Origin: Thermosynechococcus sp.
GTDB lineage: Bacteria; Cyanobacteriota; Cyanobacteriia; Thermosynechococcales; Thermosynechococcaceae
DNA length: 64,000 bases
Reading direction: 5' to 3'
NCBI RefSeq assembly: GCF_025999095.1
Contig: NZ_AP024678.1
Location: forward strand, 2,263,527 to 2,327,526
Part shown: positions 21,162-28,109 of the stretch, one piece after another
How the letters are laid out: every line of letters begins with the position of its first letter
Numbering within the stretch: position 1 is the first letter of the stretch
The notes under the pieces: generated by a model
Database searches by the model: none
What the model saw: only the letters and a program-made list of their open reading frames with translations
What the model was told of the DNA's origin: nothing
Made by a program: the position numbers and the translations under genes

Positions 21162-21567
21162 CGGGGATCATCAGGATAGATTCAACTTGGCGGCTGGGCG
21201 CCGGTAGGGCCACAAATTTTGCTTCCCTAATTAGATAAGTGATAGTATCGGCGCGGAGGCTGTTCCCCTGTTGCCAGACGTACACATTCCCACTGAGGAC
21301 AATGCGACCTTCGCGACTGAAGTATTGCGCCTGTGCCGCTGTGGCCTGAATTTGGCGGGCCGGATAGCGTAGCTGCACATTACCCCGGGCCGTAATCACC
21401 CCCGTGACTGCATTTGCCTGTTGCACATCGGCCAAAATGGTCAAGGCTTGGGAAGGTGCTTCTTGGGACTCTGCCGGCTGCCAGCAGAGGGGAGCTATTG
21501 CCAACCCCACTCCCAGTGTACTCAATGCCAAGAGGCAGGATGACCATTGGGAACCAGAGCGCAACAT
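21118..21567 (-). CDS. lptA: LptA/OstA-like periplasmic protein
   Basis: A 149-residue secreted protein with an N-terminal hydrophobic signal (SSCLLALSTLGVGLAIAPL). An OstA-type beta-jellyroll follows: LTILADVQQANAVTGVITARGNV, given here as LTILADVQQAN and GVITARGNVQLRYPAR, then IQATAAQAQYFSREGRIVLSGNV shown as AAQAQYF and RIVLSGNVYV. In LptA this fold bridges the periplasm to carry LPS to the outer membrane. ATG 21565-21567 is chosen; a TTG-started frame reaches 21588. It heads the lptA-lptB-lptF operon. Confidence 0.82.
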   Translation of the reverse strand: MLRSGSQWSSCLLALSTLGVGLAIAPLCWQPAESQEAPSQALTILADVQQANAVTGVITARGNVQLRYPARQIQATAAQAQYFSREGRIVLSGNVYVWQQGNSLRADTITYLIREAKFVALPAPSRQVESILMIPDDPNQQILTPVQPQ

Positions 21568-21626
21568 GTCCTTCACTCTCCGCCACAATGTCTCTATCCT
21601 AGTGGATAGGGGAATTGTTCCGTGCC

Positions 21627-22634
21627 ATGCCCGTTTATTTCTATTGGGGTGAGGATCAATTTCGGCTAGAGCAAGCAGTTAAGGCCCTACGTCAAGCAGT
21701 GGTTGATCCCCTGTGGGAGAGTTTTAACTTCGAGAAATTTGCCGGGGAAGAAGCCGAAGCGGTCCAAACAGCCCTAGCACAGGTGATGACACCGCCATTT
21801 GGGGCGGGCGATCGCTTGGTGTGGCTGGTGAATACGACCCTGGGTCAACGCTGTAGTGCGGAGCTACTTGGCGATTTGGCACTGACCTTGCCGCAAATTC
21901 CCGCCAACTGTCATTTGCTCCTCACCAGTCCCCAAAAACCCGACAGCCGTAGTAAAGCCATCAAGCTACTGCAACAGTATGGCACCATTCAGGAATTTAG
22001 TCCAATTGCCGCTTGGAAAACCGCTGAGATTGAACAGCAGATCCGTAAGGCAGCTCAACGCTATCAGCTGCACCTGCCCCCGGAAGGGGTACAACTGCTG
22101 GCAGAGGCCGTGGGTAATGACAGCCGCCAACTGCACAACGAACTAGAGAAATTGGCTTTGTTTGCGGGCGATCGCCCCCTTACCACTGAAGACATCACAA
22201 CCCTTGTTCATGCCACCCAACAAAGCAGCCTCACCCTGGCCAGTACCCTGCTGCGGGGAGATACAGCTGCTGCCCTGACTCAACTGGAGGACTTGCTGCT
22301 ACAAAATGAACCCCCGTTGCGCCTTTTGGCTACCCTGACAAAACAATTTCGCACCTGGTTGTGGGTCAAGTTGCTCAGCCATGAGCGGGACAATCAACGG
22401 CTTGCCAAGCTAGCAGAGGTGGGAAATCCGAAACGGGTCTATTTCTTGCAAAAAGAAGTGAACGCTGTTGCTCTGCCTGCCCTTCAGGCCTGTTTACAGA
22501 TTCTCTTAGCCACGGAGTATCAATTAAAGCTAGGGGCTGAACCAGTGGCTACGCTACGCCAAGGGATGATTCAGCTTTCCTTGGCCTGCTCACGGCGTTC
22601 TTGGGGCGATCGCTCTGGCGGCGGTGACAGTTGA
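21627..22634 (+). CDS. holA: DNA polymerase III subunit delta
   Basis: HolA opens the beta sliding clamp during loading. The 335-residue protein begins MPVYFYWGEDQFRLEQAV, matching the family start (short beta strand, then G-E-D). Recognisable delta features include LLTSPQKPDSRSKAIKLLQ, LPPEGVQLLAEAVGNDSRQLHNELEKLALF (given as LAEAVGNDSRQLHNELEKL) and the C-terminal collar helices. ATG 21627 is preferred to the TTG at 21615. It diverges from lptA with a 59-bp gap and overlaps the convergent DUF948-like gene by 64 bp. Confidence 0.9.
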   Translation: MPVYFYWGEDQFRLEQAVKALRQAVVDPLWESFNFEKFAGEEAEAVQTALAQVMTPPFGAGDRLVWLVNTTLGQRCSAELLGDLALTLPQIPANCHLLLTSPQKPDSRSKAIKLLQQYGTIQEFSPIAAWKTAEIEQQIRKAAQRYQLHLPPEGVQLLAEAVGNDSRQLHNELEKLALFAGDRPLTTEDITTLVHATQQSSLTLASTLLRGDTAAALTQLEDLLLQNEPPLRLLATLTKQFRTWLWVKLLSHERDNQRLAKLAEVGNPKRVYFLQKEVNAVALPALQACLQILLATEYQLKLGAEPVATLRQGMIQLSLACSRRSWGDRSGGGDS

Positions 22635-23026
22635 CTTGGGGACAGCCGCGCAGGTTTGCGACTGGGACGATTCCACGTTTGCCATGCAGCTTTTACCCCA
22701 GCAAAGACACTACGGGTGGTCACTTTCACCTCTTGGACTTGGCGTTTTGCCGCTGCAATCCCTTGATCCACCTGCTTGACCACGTTCCCAGCACTTTCTA
22801 CCCCTTGGCTAATGTCATCGGTGAGATCGCTAATCTCTAGACCGGTCAAGCGAATCGCTTCTAGGGTAGGGGGAAGTTCACGCCCCAAGGTATCAAAGAG
22901 CTTTTCAGCACTGCGAGCAGCCCGTGCCAACTCCATAAATGCCGGAATCGCAGCAACCAGAACGGCTGCCAAGCATACGGCCACCAATACCAGTGACACC
23001 GCCAACCAAAAAATTGGTTCTGTCAC
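22571..23026 (-). CDS. membrane-anchored DUF948-like protein
   Basis: A 151-residue protein with one N-terminal transmembrane helix (about residues 6-29, FWLAVSLVLVAVCLAAVLVA). A heptad-like helical region follows, with ELPPTLEAIRLTGLEISDLTDD (shown as ELPPTLEAIR and LEISDLTDD) and QGIAAAKRQVQEVKVTT. The tail is basic and Pro-rich. The pattern fits DUF948/YtxG-type envelope proteins of unknown function. The Pro-rich tail is encoded within the 64-bp convergent overlap with holA. Confidence 0.65.
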   Translation of the reverse strand: MTEPIFWLAVSLVLVAVCLAAVLVAAIPAFMELARAARSAEKLFDTLGRELPPTLEAIRLTGLEISDLTDDISQGVESAGNVVKQVDQGIAAAKRQVQEVKVTTRSVFAGVKAAWQTWNRPSRKPARLSPSQLSPPPERSPQERREQAKES

Positions 23027-23239
23027 GTTACTTCGTCCACTGAGTCTTGCACGGGATGTGTCCCGATACTATCACGACTTCCCCAGGAGCAACAGTTACG
23101 GGAGTAAAGCCCAAGGCAGAGGTCCACTGCAGAACTGAGAAATGAGCCGTAATATTCATGCCCAAAACCAAGCGCAGCTAGCAAGTTTGCTACAATTGCT
23201 GTGCAGCCATTGGTTGCTGTTCCGCGCGAGGAATCATCA

Positions 23240-23656
23240 ATGTCTTTATGCCAGCCGTTGCGCTGGGGAGGTGCCACAATCGTTATCTCTTTAATCGGTT
23301 TAGGGGCGGCTGCTACTCCCTTGCCCAAATGGATGGCGCGCTTCAACCTGAGAGCCCAGCAAGCCCAACAAATGCAGGCGATCGACGACCGGTATAGGCA
23401 AAAAGTGCCACAGGTGGCATTGAACGCAGCTCAAGAACAGGTAGAGAAATTCTTGGTGGCGGGTGCCCCCACAGCTAAACTCCAGCAACAATTTGACTTG
23501 GTGATGAGCTTACAGCAGATGCTGCAACGGCCACGTTTTGCGGCTGCGTTAGAAATCCCGCAAGATCGCACCCCTGCTCAGGGCCAACCCCTGGCGGCTA
23601 TGAATTGCCAACGCTGCGTGAATTTACCTGATCACCAGGGGGCAACCATGCCCTAG
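23240..23656 (+). CDS. hypothetical small secreted protein
   Basis: A 138-residue frame beginning MSLCQPLRWGGATIVISLIG, a plausible signal peptide or single membrane anchor. A Gln/Ala-rich helical region follows (NLRAQQAQQMQAIDDRYRQK) and a CxxC pair near the C-terminus (MNCQRCVNLPD). Codon use resembles the neighbours. I recognise no family. ATG 23240 is chosen; the frame extends upstream to 23201. The 213 bp before it hold nothing else I can identify. It could be a lineage-specific protein; that it is a gene at all is likely but not certain. Confidence 0.5.
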   Translation: MSLCQPLRWGGATIVISLIGLGAAATPLPKWMARFNLRAQQAQQMQAIDDRYRQKVPQVALNAAQEQVEKFLVAGAPTAKLQQQFDLVMSLQQMLQRPRFAAALEIPQDRTPAQGQPLAAMNCQRCVNLPDHQGATMP

Positions 23657-23708
23657 TTGGTCGGCTTCTTGAGGTATCTGCTGATCGTTTTGTTTAGGAC
23701 GGTTTGCC

Positions 23709-24032
23709 GTGAGCACTGAATCCCATTCCCATTTTTCCCCTTCTGTGCATTCCCATCCCCATCATCACAGTGAAGAATCCCTGCGGGCAATTGTCAATCG
23801 GCTTTCGCGGATTGAGGGACATGTGCGCGGCATCAAAACGATGGTGCAGGATAGTCGTCCTTGCCCCGAGGTGCTGATTCAAATTGCCGCTGTGCGGGGA
23901 GCATTGGATCGGGTGGCACGCTTAATTTTAGATGAACACTTAGATAAGTGTGTTACCCGCGCGGCTCAAGAGGGGCGCATTGATCAGGAACTCGCCGAAC
24001 TCAAAGCCGCCCTTGATCATTTTTTGGGATAA
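23709..24032 (+). CDS. InrS/CsoR-type metal-sensing repressor, probably Ni(II)
   Basis: A 107-residue all-helical repressor of the CsoR/RcnR (DUF156) family. The core reads SLRAIVNRLSRIEGHVRGI. The metal ligands are Cys52, His77 and Cys81 (RPCPEV and DEHLDKC). The N-terminus is His-rich (HSHPHHHS), placing a His at position 20. This set corresponds, one residue offset, to His21/Cys53/His78/Cys82 of the Synechocystis nickel sensor InrS, so Ni(II) is the best guess; Cu(I)-CsoR lacks the N-terminal His. Start is GTG 23709. No efflux gene is adjacent. Its stop codon lies in the first copy of a short tandem repeat. Confidence 0.85.
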   Translation: MSTESHSHFSPSVHSHPHHHSEESLRAIVNRLSRIEGHVRGIKTMVQDSRPCPEVLIQIAAVRGALDRVARLILDEHLDKCVTRAAQEGRIDQELAELKAALDHFLG

Positions 24033-24083
24033 TAGATCTTTTTTTGGGATATATAGTTCGCTTTTTTGGGATAATAGTTCGGG
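24020..24083 (+). repeat. three tandem copies of a ~21-bp T6GGGATAATAG unit
   Basis: The core T6-7GGGATAATAG (middle copy GGGATATATAG) recurs with its GGG at 24026, 24046 and 24068, that is at 20- and 22-bp spacing. Copies two and three also share the trailing AGTTCG. The first copy supplies the last codons and stop (TAA 24030-24032) of the InrS-like gene; the other two fill nearly all of the gap before yggT. It could be a slippage-born duplication or a set of protein-binding sites. Confidence 0.8.
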
Positions 24084-24095
24084 ATAGCATAAGCA

Positions 24096-24395
24096 ATGCC
24101 AATGCCTGCTGTTGTTGTGGTCAATTGGGTCCTGGGAATCATCCTCGCCATTTTTACCCTGATCTTTTTGGGGCGGATTGTCCTCACGTGGTACCCGCAA
24201 ATTAACCTCACCCAAGGGCCATTGAAAGTGATTTACTGGCTCTCAGAGCCTGTGCTGGCACCCACCCGCCGCATCGTGCCGCCTCTCGGGGGAGTTGATA
24301 TTAGCCCGATTATTTGGGTGGGGATTGTCACACTCCTGCGGGAATTACTTGTGGGGCAGCAGGGCCTGTTGTTTATCCTGTTTCCGCCGGCCTAG
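24096..24395 (+). CDS. YggT family membrane protein
   Basis: A 99-residue integral membrane protein with two hydrophobic segments: residues about 5-28 (VVVVNWVLGIILAIFTLIFLG) and about 75-95. Between them is the family-typical LSEPVLAPTRRIVPPLGGVD motif. YggT proteins have roles in osmotic tolerance, and in cyanobacteria and chloroplasts (YlmG) in thylakoid or nucleoid organisation. Its stop TAG overlaps the GTG start of the methylase gene by one base. The GTG-coupled downstream gene suggests one transcript, unrelated in obvious function. Confidence 0.87.
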   Translation: MPMPAVVVVNWVLGIILAIFTLIFLGRIVLTWYPQINLTQGPLKVIYWLSEPVLAPTRRIVPPLGGVDISPIIWVGIVTLLRELLVGQQGLLFILFPPA

Positions 24396-25252
24396 TGGAG
24401 ACAGCAACGATCCTCAACCCCAAGCCATTTCTCAAGTGGGCGGGGGGCAAGTCTCAATTACTGAGCCAAATGGCCCCCTACCTACCCCGTCAATGCTGCT
24501 GTTATGCTGAGCCATTTTGTGGCAGTGCAGCGCTCTATTGGTATCTCTTTGGCAAAGCCCAGCAAGGGCAGTTTCAATTTCAGCAGGCGCACCTGAGCGA
24601 TCGCAACCCTGAACTCATCAACTGCTACCAAATTGTGCGCGATCGCGTTGAGGAATTGATTCAGAAACTTACAGAATATCGGCAACAGCATAGTGAAGCC
24701 TTTTACTACCACGTTCGGGGTTGGGATCCGCAGCAACTTGACCCGCTGACCCGTGCCGCTCGTTTGATCTATCTGAACAAAACCTGTTTTAACGGCCTCT
24801 ATCGCGTTAATCGTGCGGGACAGTTCAACGTTCCTATGGGGCGTTATCGCAATCCCCAGATTTTTGATCCAGAGGCTTTGCGTCAGGCGAGTCATGCCCT
24901 TCAAGGTGTGAAACTAACTGTGGCCGATTTTCAGGAGGTCTTAACTTGGGCAGCGACGGGAGATTTTATTTACTTTGATCCGCCGTATTATCCGCTTTCC
25001 AAAACGGCTAATTTTACAAGCTACGTCAGCCAACCTTTCGGCGAGGCAGAGCAGACTGCCCTAGCTAAGGTGGTGGCTGAACTAGCTCAACGGCGATGCT
25101 ACGTCATGCTGAGCAATGCTTGGGTTGAACCCATGCTGCAACTCTATCGCTCTTGGCGTTGCATTGAACTTAAAGCCAGCCGTGTCATCAACTCCGATCG
25201 CCATAAACGGGGTAAGGTTAGTGAACTATTGGTGGTCACCTATTGTTGCTAA
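24395..25252 (+). CDS. Dam-type DNA adenine N6-methyltransferase (D12 class)
   Basis: A 285-residue methylase of the Dam/D12 class. The SAM-binding motif is FLKWAGGKSQLL near the N-terminus, with EPFCGSAALYWYL following. The catalytic motif IV is DPPY (YFDPPYYPL), and YLNKTCFNGLYRVN is the conserved Dam region. Start is GTG 24395-24397, in TAGTG with the yggT stop; a longer frame back to 24314 would overlap yggT. Dam-class enzymes usually recognise GATC, which is at the centre of the abundant HIP1 octamer here; specificity is inferred from family. The next gene converges 21 bp away and encodes a nuclease-like protein. Confidence 0.9.
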   Translation: METATILNPKPFLKWAGGKSQLLSQMAPYLPRQCCCYAEPFCGSAALYWYLFGKAQQGQFQFQQAHLSDRNPELINCYQIVRDRVEELIQKLTEYRQQHSEAFYYHVRGWDPQQLDPLTRAARLIYLNKTCFNGLYRVNRAGQFNVPMGRYRNPQIFDPEALRQASHALQGVKLTVADFQEVLTWAATGDFIYFDPPYYPLSKTANFTSYVSQPFGEAEQTALAKVVAELAQRRCYVMLSNAWVEPMLQLYRSWRCIELKASRVINSDRHKRGKVSELLVVTYCC

Positions 25253-25273
25253 ACCCAGCAATTCTGACAAGGC

Positions 25274-26212
25274 TTATGCAGGGAAGTATTTACCCCGTGT
25301 CGTGATCATGACGGCGCCCCGTTCGCGAATCAAATCCTTGGCGGCCCGTTCCAAGCGATAGCCAAAAAAGAGGGGGCGAATCTCCTCACTTGCCTCTACC
25401 TGAGCTACAAGGTTTAAGAATCGCTCCACCTCTGATTCTGTAATGTTGCTTTTCACCTCTCCTAGCACCAATACAGGACGCCCCTCCACCTGAGCGCGAA
25501 TCACTAAATCAAATTCATACTCGCCATTGTTGCGCAGGGGCAGGGTGTCGCGATCGCAAAAGTCAATCTCCATCCCCCAACGATACTCTAGAATTTCTGG
25601 CACTACTTCCAAAGCCAAGTCTTCCAGGGAGCCACCGAGGGCTTCACTGAGACCTCCCACCTGCCGCGCCAGTTGTTTCACTGCCCTCTCTGTGCGCTCT
25701 TGGGCGGCAGACAGCCGATCTACAGCAACAGCTAGCTGATCCACCCGTTCCTCAGTACGCTTTTGGGCTTGGGCTAGCTCTTCTACCCGTTCCTCAGTGC
25801 GTTTTTGGGCTTGGGCTAGCTCTTCTACCCGTTCCTCAGTGCGTTTTTGGGCTTGGGCTAGCTCTTCTACCCGTTCCTCAGTGCGTTTTTGGGCTTGGGC
25901 TAGCTCTTCCACCCGTTCCTCAGTACGCTTTTGGGCCTGGGCTAGCTCTTCTACCCGTTCCTCAGTACGTTTTTGGGCTTGGGCTAGCTCTTCTACCCGT
26001 TCCTCAGTACGTTTTTGGGCTTGGGCTAGCTCTTCTACCCGTTCCTCGGTGCGTTTTTGGGCTTGACCCAGATCGGCAACGATTGACTTCAGTTCATTGA
26101 AGTCCCTCGCCCTTACGACGTCGTCATAGGCCTCACGGATCACTTCCACCAGTAGATGTGCCTGTTCCGGTGTAAAAGCAGTCCGTAATTTTTCTTCCAG
26201 CGTAGAGGCCAT
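25274..26212 (-). CDS. DUF3782-like coiled-coil protein with PD-(D/E)XK-type C-terminus
   Basis: A 312-residue protein in three parts. Residues about 1-48 are helical ([17 protein letters not shown]). Residues about 50-165 are a coiled coil built from eight near-identical 14-residue units ([14 protein letters not shown]). The C-terminal 130 residues have the nuclease-like pattern [13 protein letters not shown] then [11 protein letters not shown], matching the D...(E)xK core of the PD-(D/E)XK superfamily. I assign it to the DUF3782 type common in cyanobacteria and archaea; whether it cuts DNA is unknown. It converges on the Dam methylase gene. Confidence 0.8.
   Translation of the reverse strand: MASTLEEKLRTAFTPEQAHLLVEVIREAYDDVVRARDFNELKSIVADLGQAQKRTEERVEELAQAQKRTEERVEELAQAQKRTEERVEELAQAQKRTEERVEELAQAQKRTEERVEELAQAQKRTEERVEELAQAQKRTEERVEELAQAQKRTEERVDQLAVAVDRLSAAQERTERAVKQLARQVGGLSEALGGSLEDLALEVVPEILEYRWGMEIDFCDRDTLPLRNNGEYEFDLVIRAQVEGRPVLVLGEVKSNITESEVERFLNLVAQVEASEEIRPLFFGYRLERAAKDLIRERGAVMITTRGKYFPA
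25744..26067 (-). repeat. eight tandem 42-bp repeats inside the DUF3782-like gene
   Basis: The unit CCCGTTCCTC... (plus strand) recurs every 42 bp, starting at 25744, 25786, 25828, 25870, 25912, 25954, 25996 and 26038. Copies differ by a few silent changes (for example CAGTACG/CAGTGCG/CGGTGCG); the last copy diverges after its first half. 42 bp is 14 codons, exactly two heptads, so gain or loss of copies keeps both the frame and the coiled-coil register. Confidence 0.95.
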
Positions 26213-26267
26213 TGCCTTTGGAACTTGTTGGTACCTTAATATTCTTATATTCTAACGACAACCCAAT

Positions 26268-26296
26268 TTGCCGGTTACTAGTGATTAAACTATAAA
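26268..26296 (+). promoter_or_regulatory. promoter of the disrupted M48 protease gene
   Basis: TTGCCG at 26268-26273 and TATAAA at 26291-26296 are spaced by 17 bp, and lie 27 bp before the ATG at 26323. A good match to the sigma70/SigA consensus for this genome. Seen by motif only. Confidence 0.5.
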
Positions 26297-26322
26297 CAAT
26301 CAGGTGGCTTGAGGACGGTGTG

Positions 26323-26595
26323 ATGGTGAAAGATGGGTTACGCTACTGGCCGCTGGGTATGGCTTTTCTTTTAGGAGTGGGTCTTGAACCCGTCAGAGCG
26401 GCGGAGAGGTCCCTACCCCCAACTGGTCTAGCAGAAGAGGCGTTGATTGCTCTCATTGAAGCGGCCCCCCTTGCCCAAGCTCGCCTGCCACAATCTGAAG
26501 GCTCTGCTATCGATCTATTGCCGCTGCCACCCCAGCCCGCCGCAGAAGTTGCCCCCCCTCAGAGAATCTGCCGCTTCCCTGCCGACGACCATTGA
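26323..26595 (+). pseudogene. N-terminal (signal peptide) fragment of frame-disrupted M48 protease
   Basis: This fragment encodes a signal peptide (LRYWPLGMAFLLGVGLEPVRA) and a Pro/Ala-rich segment, then ends at TGA 26593-26595. A run of seven C at 26552-26558 appears to hold one C too many. With six, the frame would continue as LRESAASLPTTIEVKVDSLP through to about 26665. There a second, opposite shift (one base missing near 26663-26670) would restore the frame of the downstream TPR-M48 part. Two compensating indels thus separate the export signal from the protease. The stretch 26596-26814 is coding-like in this reconstructed reading. Sequence error cannot be excluded. Confidence 0.7.
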
Positions 26596-26814
26596 GGTCA
26601 AGGTTGATTCGTTACCTTCTGCTGTCGAACCCTCACCGACAACGACTGACTTCGCCGGAATTCTCCAGAGGCCCTCACAACACCGCAACTAACAGCAGAG
26701 CAGGCAGCACAGGAGGCGCGTTTAGCACTTCTACGGGAGGGCGATCGCTACTGGCAATTAGGCGACCTGACCACCGCCCAAACCTACTACCAAAAGGCCA
26801 AAGCTGACCTGAAT

Positions 26815-28074
26815 GTGCCACCACCCCGTGTCGCACCTCCCGCTGTACTGGAAATTAGTCAACTGCCCCCGGCAGCCCAAGTCTATTGGCGAGAAGTTCA
26901 GTCTGGCTCCCGACTTTACACTGCCCAGGCTGTACCGCTACAGCTGCTGGTGGAGCAATTTCCGGAGTTTATTCCTGCTCAAGTGCGGTTTGCTGAGTTT
27001 CTGGCTCAGCAGGGTTCCCTCAAAGAGGCCTATGCCCATCTAGAGAAGGCCGCCAGTCTCTATCCCGACCAGCCAGACATTCAACGCAGCCTGATTGCGC
27101 TCTACGATCGCCAGCAGCAGTGGCTGGAAGCAGCGCTTGCCGCCCAGCGGTTTGCCCTCCTGAATCCTGATCATCCTGCTACACCGGAATTTGAGCAACT
27201 GGCCGCAGAGCGCATGCAACGGTTCCGGCGCCGTCTTCAAGGGCAATTGCGCGAAGGCATGGTTGTGGGTGCCCTCACCGGCCTAGTCGGTGTCGCCCTC
27301 ACGGGCAATCCCCTGCTGTCTTTGAACTCGATTCAAATGATGACCTTGATGATGCAAGGGGAGTCTGCCCTAGGCCGCTCAGCGGCGCGGCATATTAGCC
27401 GCCAAGTCAAGCTCCTTGAGGATGCGGAAGTACAGACCTATGTCAATGAAGTCGGGCAGCGCCTTGCCAAAGTGGCCGGTCGCAATGAATTTGAGTATGA
27501 ATTTTTTGTGATAAAAGACAATGATCTCAACGCCTTTGCCCTTCCCGGCGGCAAGATCTTTATCAACTCTGGTGCAATTCTCAAAGCGAATACCGAAGCG
27601 GAACTTGCAGGATTACTTGCCCACGAAATTGCCCATACAGTCCTCTCCCACGGTTTTCGCTTGATGAGCCAAGGCACGGCCACTGCCAACTTGACGCGGT
27701 TATTACCCGCTGGTGGCTATGTGACAGGGATTCTCGTAACTAGCTATAGTCGTGAAATGGAGCGAGAGGCGGATATTTTGGGCACACAGATTCTTGCCAG
27801 GGCAGGCTATGCTGCTGATGGCCTACTTAACCTAATGCACACCCTCAAACAGGAATACCGCCATCAGGAGCCACCGCTACCGTGGTTTTCCACGCACCCC
27901 CCTACTAATGAGCGCATTCGCTATATTCGTGGTTTGATGGGCGATCGCGGGTACACCCCCTTTGCCTTTGAGGGAGTCGAACGGCACCAAGGAATTCAAG
28001 CGCACTTGCGTGCCCTTGTGGATCCCCCCAATCCCCCAAAATCCAAACGGGAAACTCCCAGGACACCCCAATAG
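26815..28074 (+). CDS. M48 family zinc metalloprotease with TPR region (body of disrupted gene)
   Basis: A 419-residue frame carrying TPR-like helices (about residues 45-130, EFLAQQGSLKEAYAHLEKAA) and an M48 peptidase domain. The zinc motif HEIAHTVLSHG lies in LAGLLAHEIAHTV, and the third ligand Glu in MEREADILG. The architecture resembles BepA-type periplasmic proteases that clear misassembled outer-membrane proteins, though with TPRs at the N-terminal side. The first start codon in this frame is GTG 26815, giving a protein without a signal peptide. The frame itself is open from 26650, and LTAEQAAQEARLALLREGDR precedes the GTG. The natural gene very likely began at 26323. selO follows 35 bp downstream. 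Confidence 0.85.
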   Translation: MPPPRVAPPAVLEISQLPPAAQVYWREVQSGSRLYTAQAVPLQLLVEQFPEFIPAQVRFAEFLAQQGSLKEAYAHLEKAASLYPDQPDIQRSLIALYDRQQQWLEAALAAQRFALLNPDHPATPEFEQLAAERMQRFRRRLQGQLREGMVVGALTGLVGVALTGNPLLSLNSIQMMTLMMQGESALGRSAARHISRQVKLLEDAEVQTYVNEVGQRLAKVAGRNEFEYEFFVIKDNDLNAFALPGGKIFINSGAILKANTEAELAGLLAHEIAHTVLSHGFRLMSQGTATANLTRLLPAGGYVTGILVTSYSREMEREADILGTQILARAGYAADGLLNLMHTLKQEYRHQEPPLPWFSTHPPTNERIRYIRGLMGDRGYTPFAFEGVERHQGIQAHLRALVDPPNPPKSKRETPRTPQ

Positions 28075-28109
28075 CTCAGTCCGCTCTGCACGTTTTGAAT
28101 ATGTTTTGA

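Noticed and set aside
25797-26066. A plus-strand frame of repeated Trp-Ala-Trp-Ala-Ser units opposite the DUF3782-like gene
   Set aside because: It is the antisense shadow of the 42-bp repeats. It has no start context, and the minus-strand protein explains the repeats with a coiled coil and a domain.
25744-26067. CRISPR-like array
   Set aside because: Repeats are contiguous without spacers, keep an open reading frame, and encode heptads. No cas genes are nearby.
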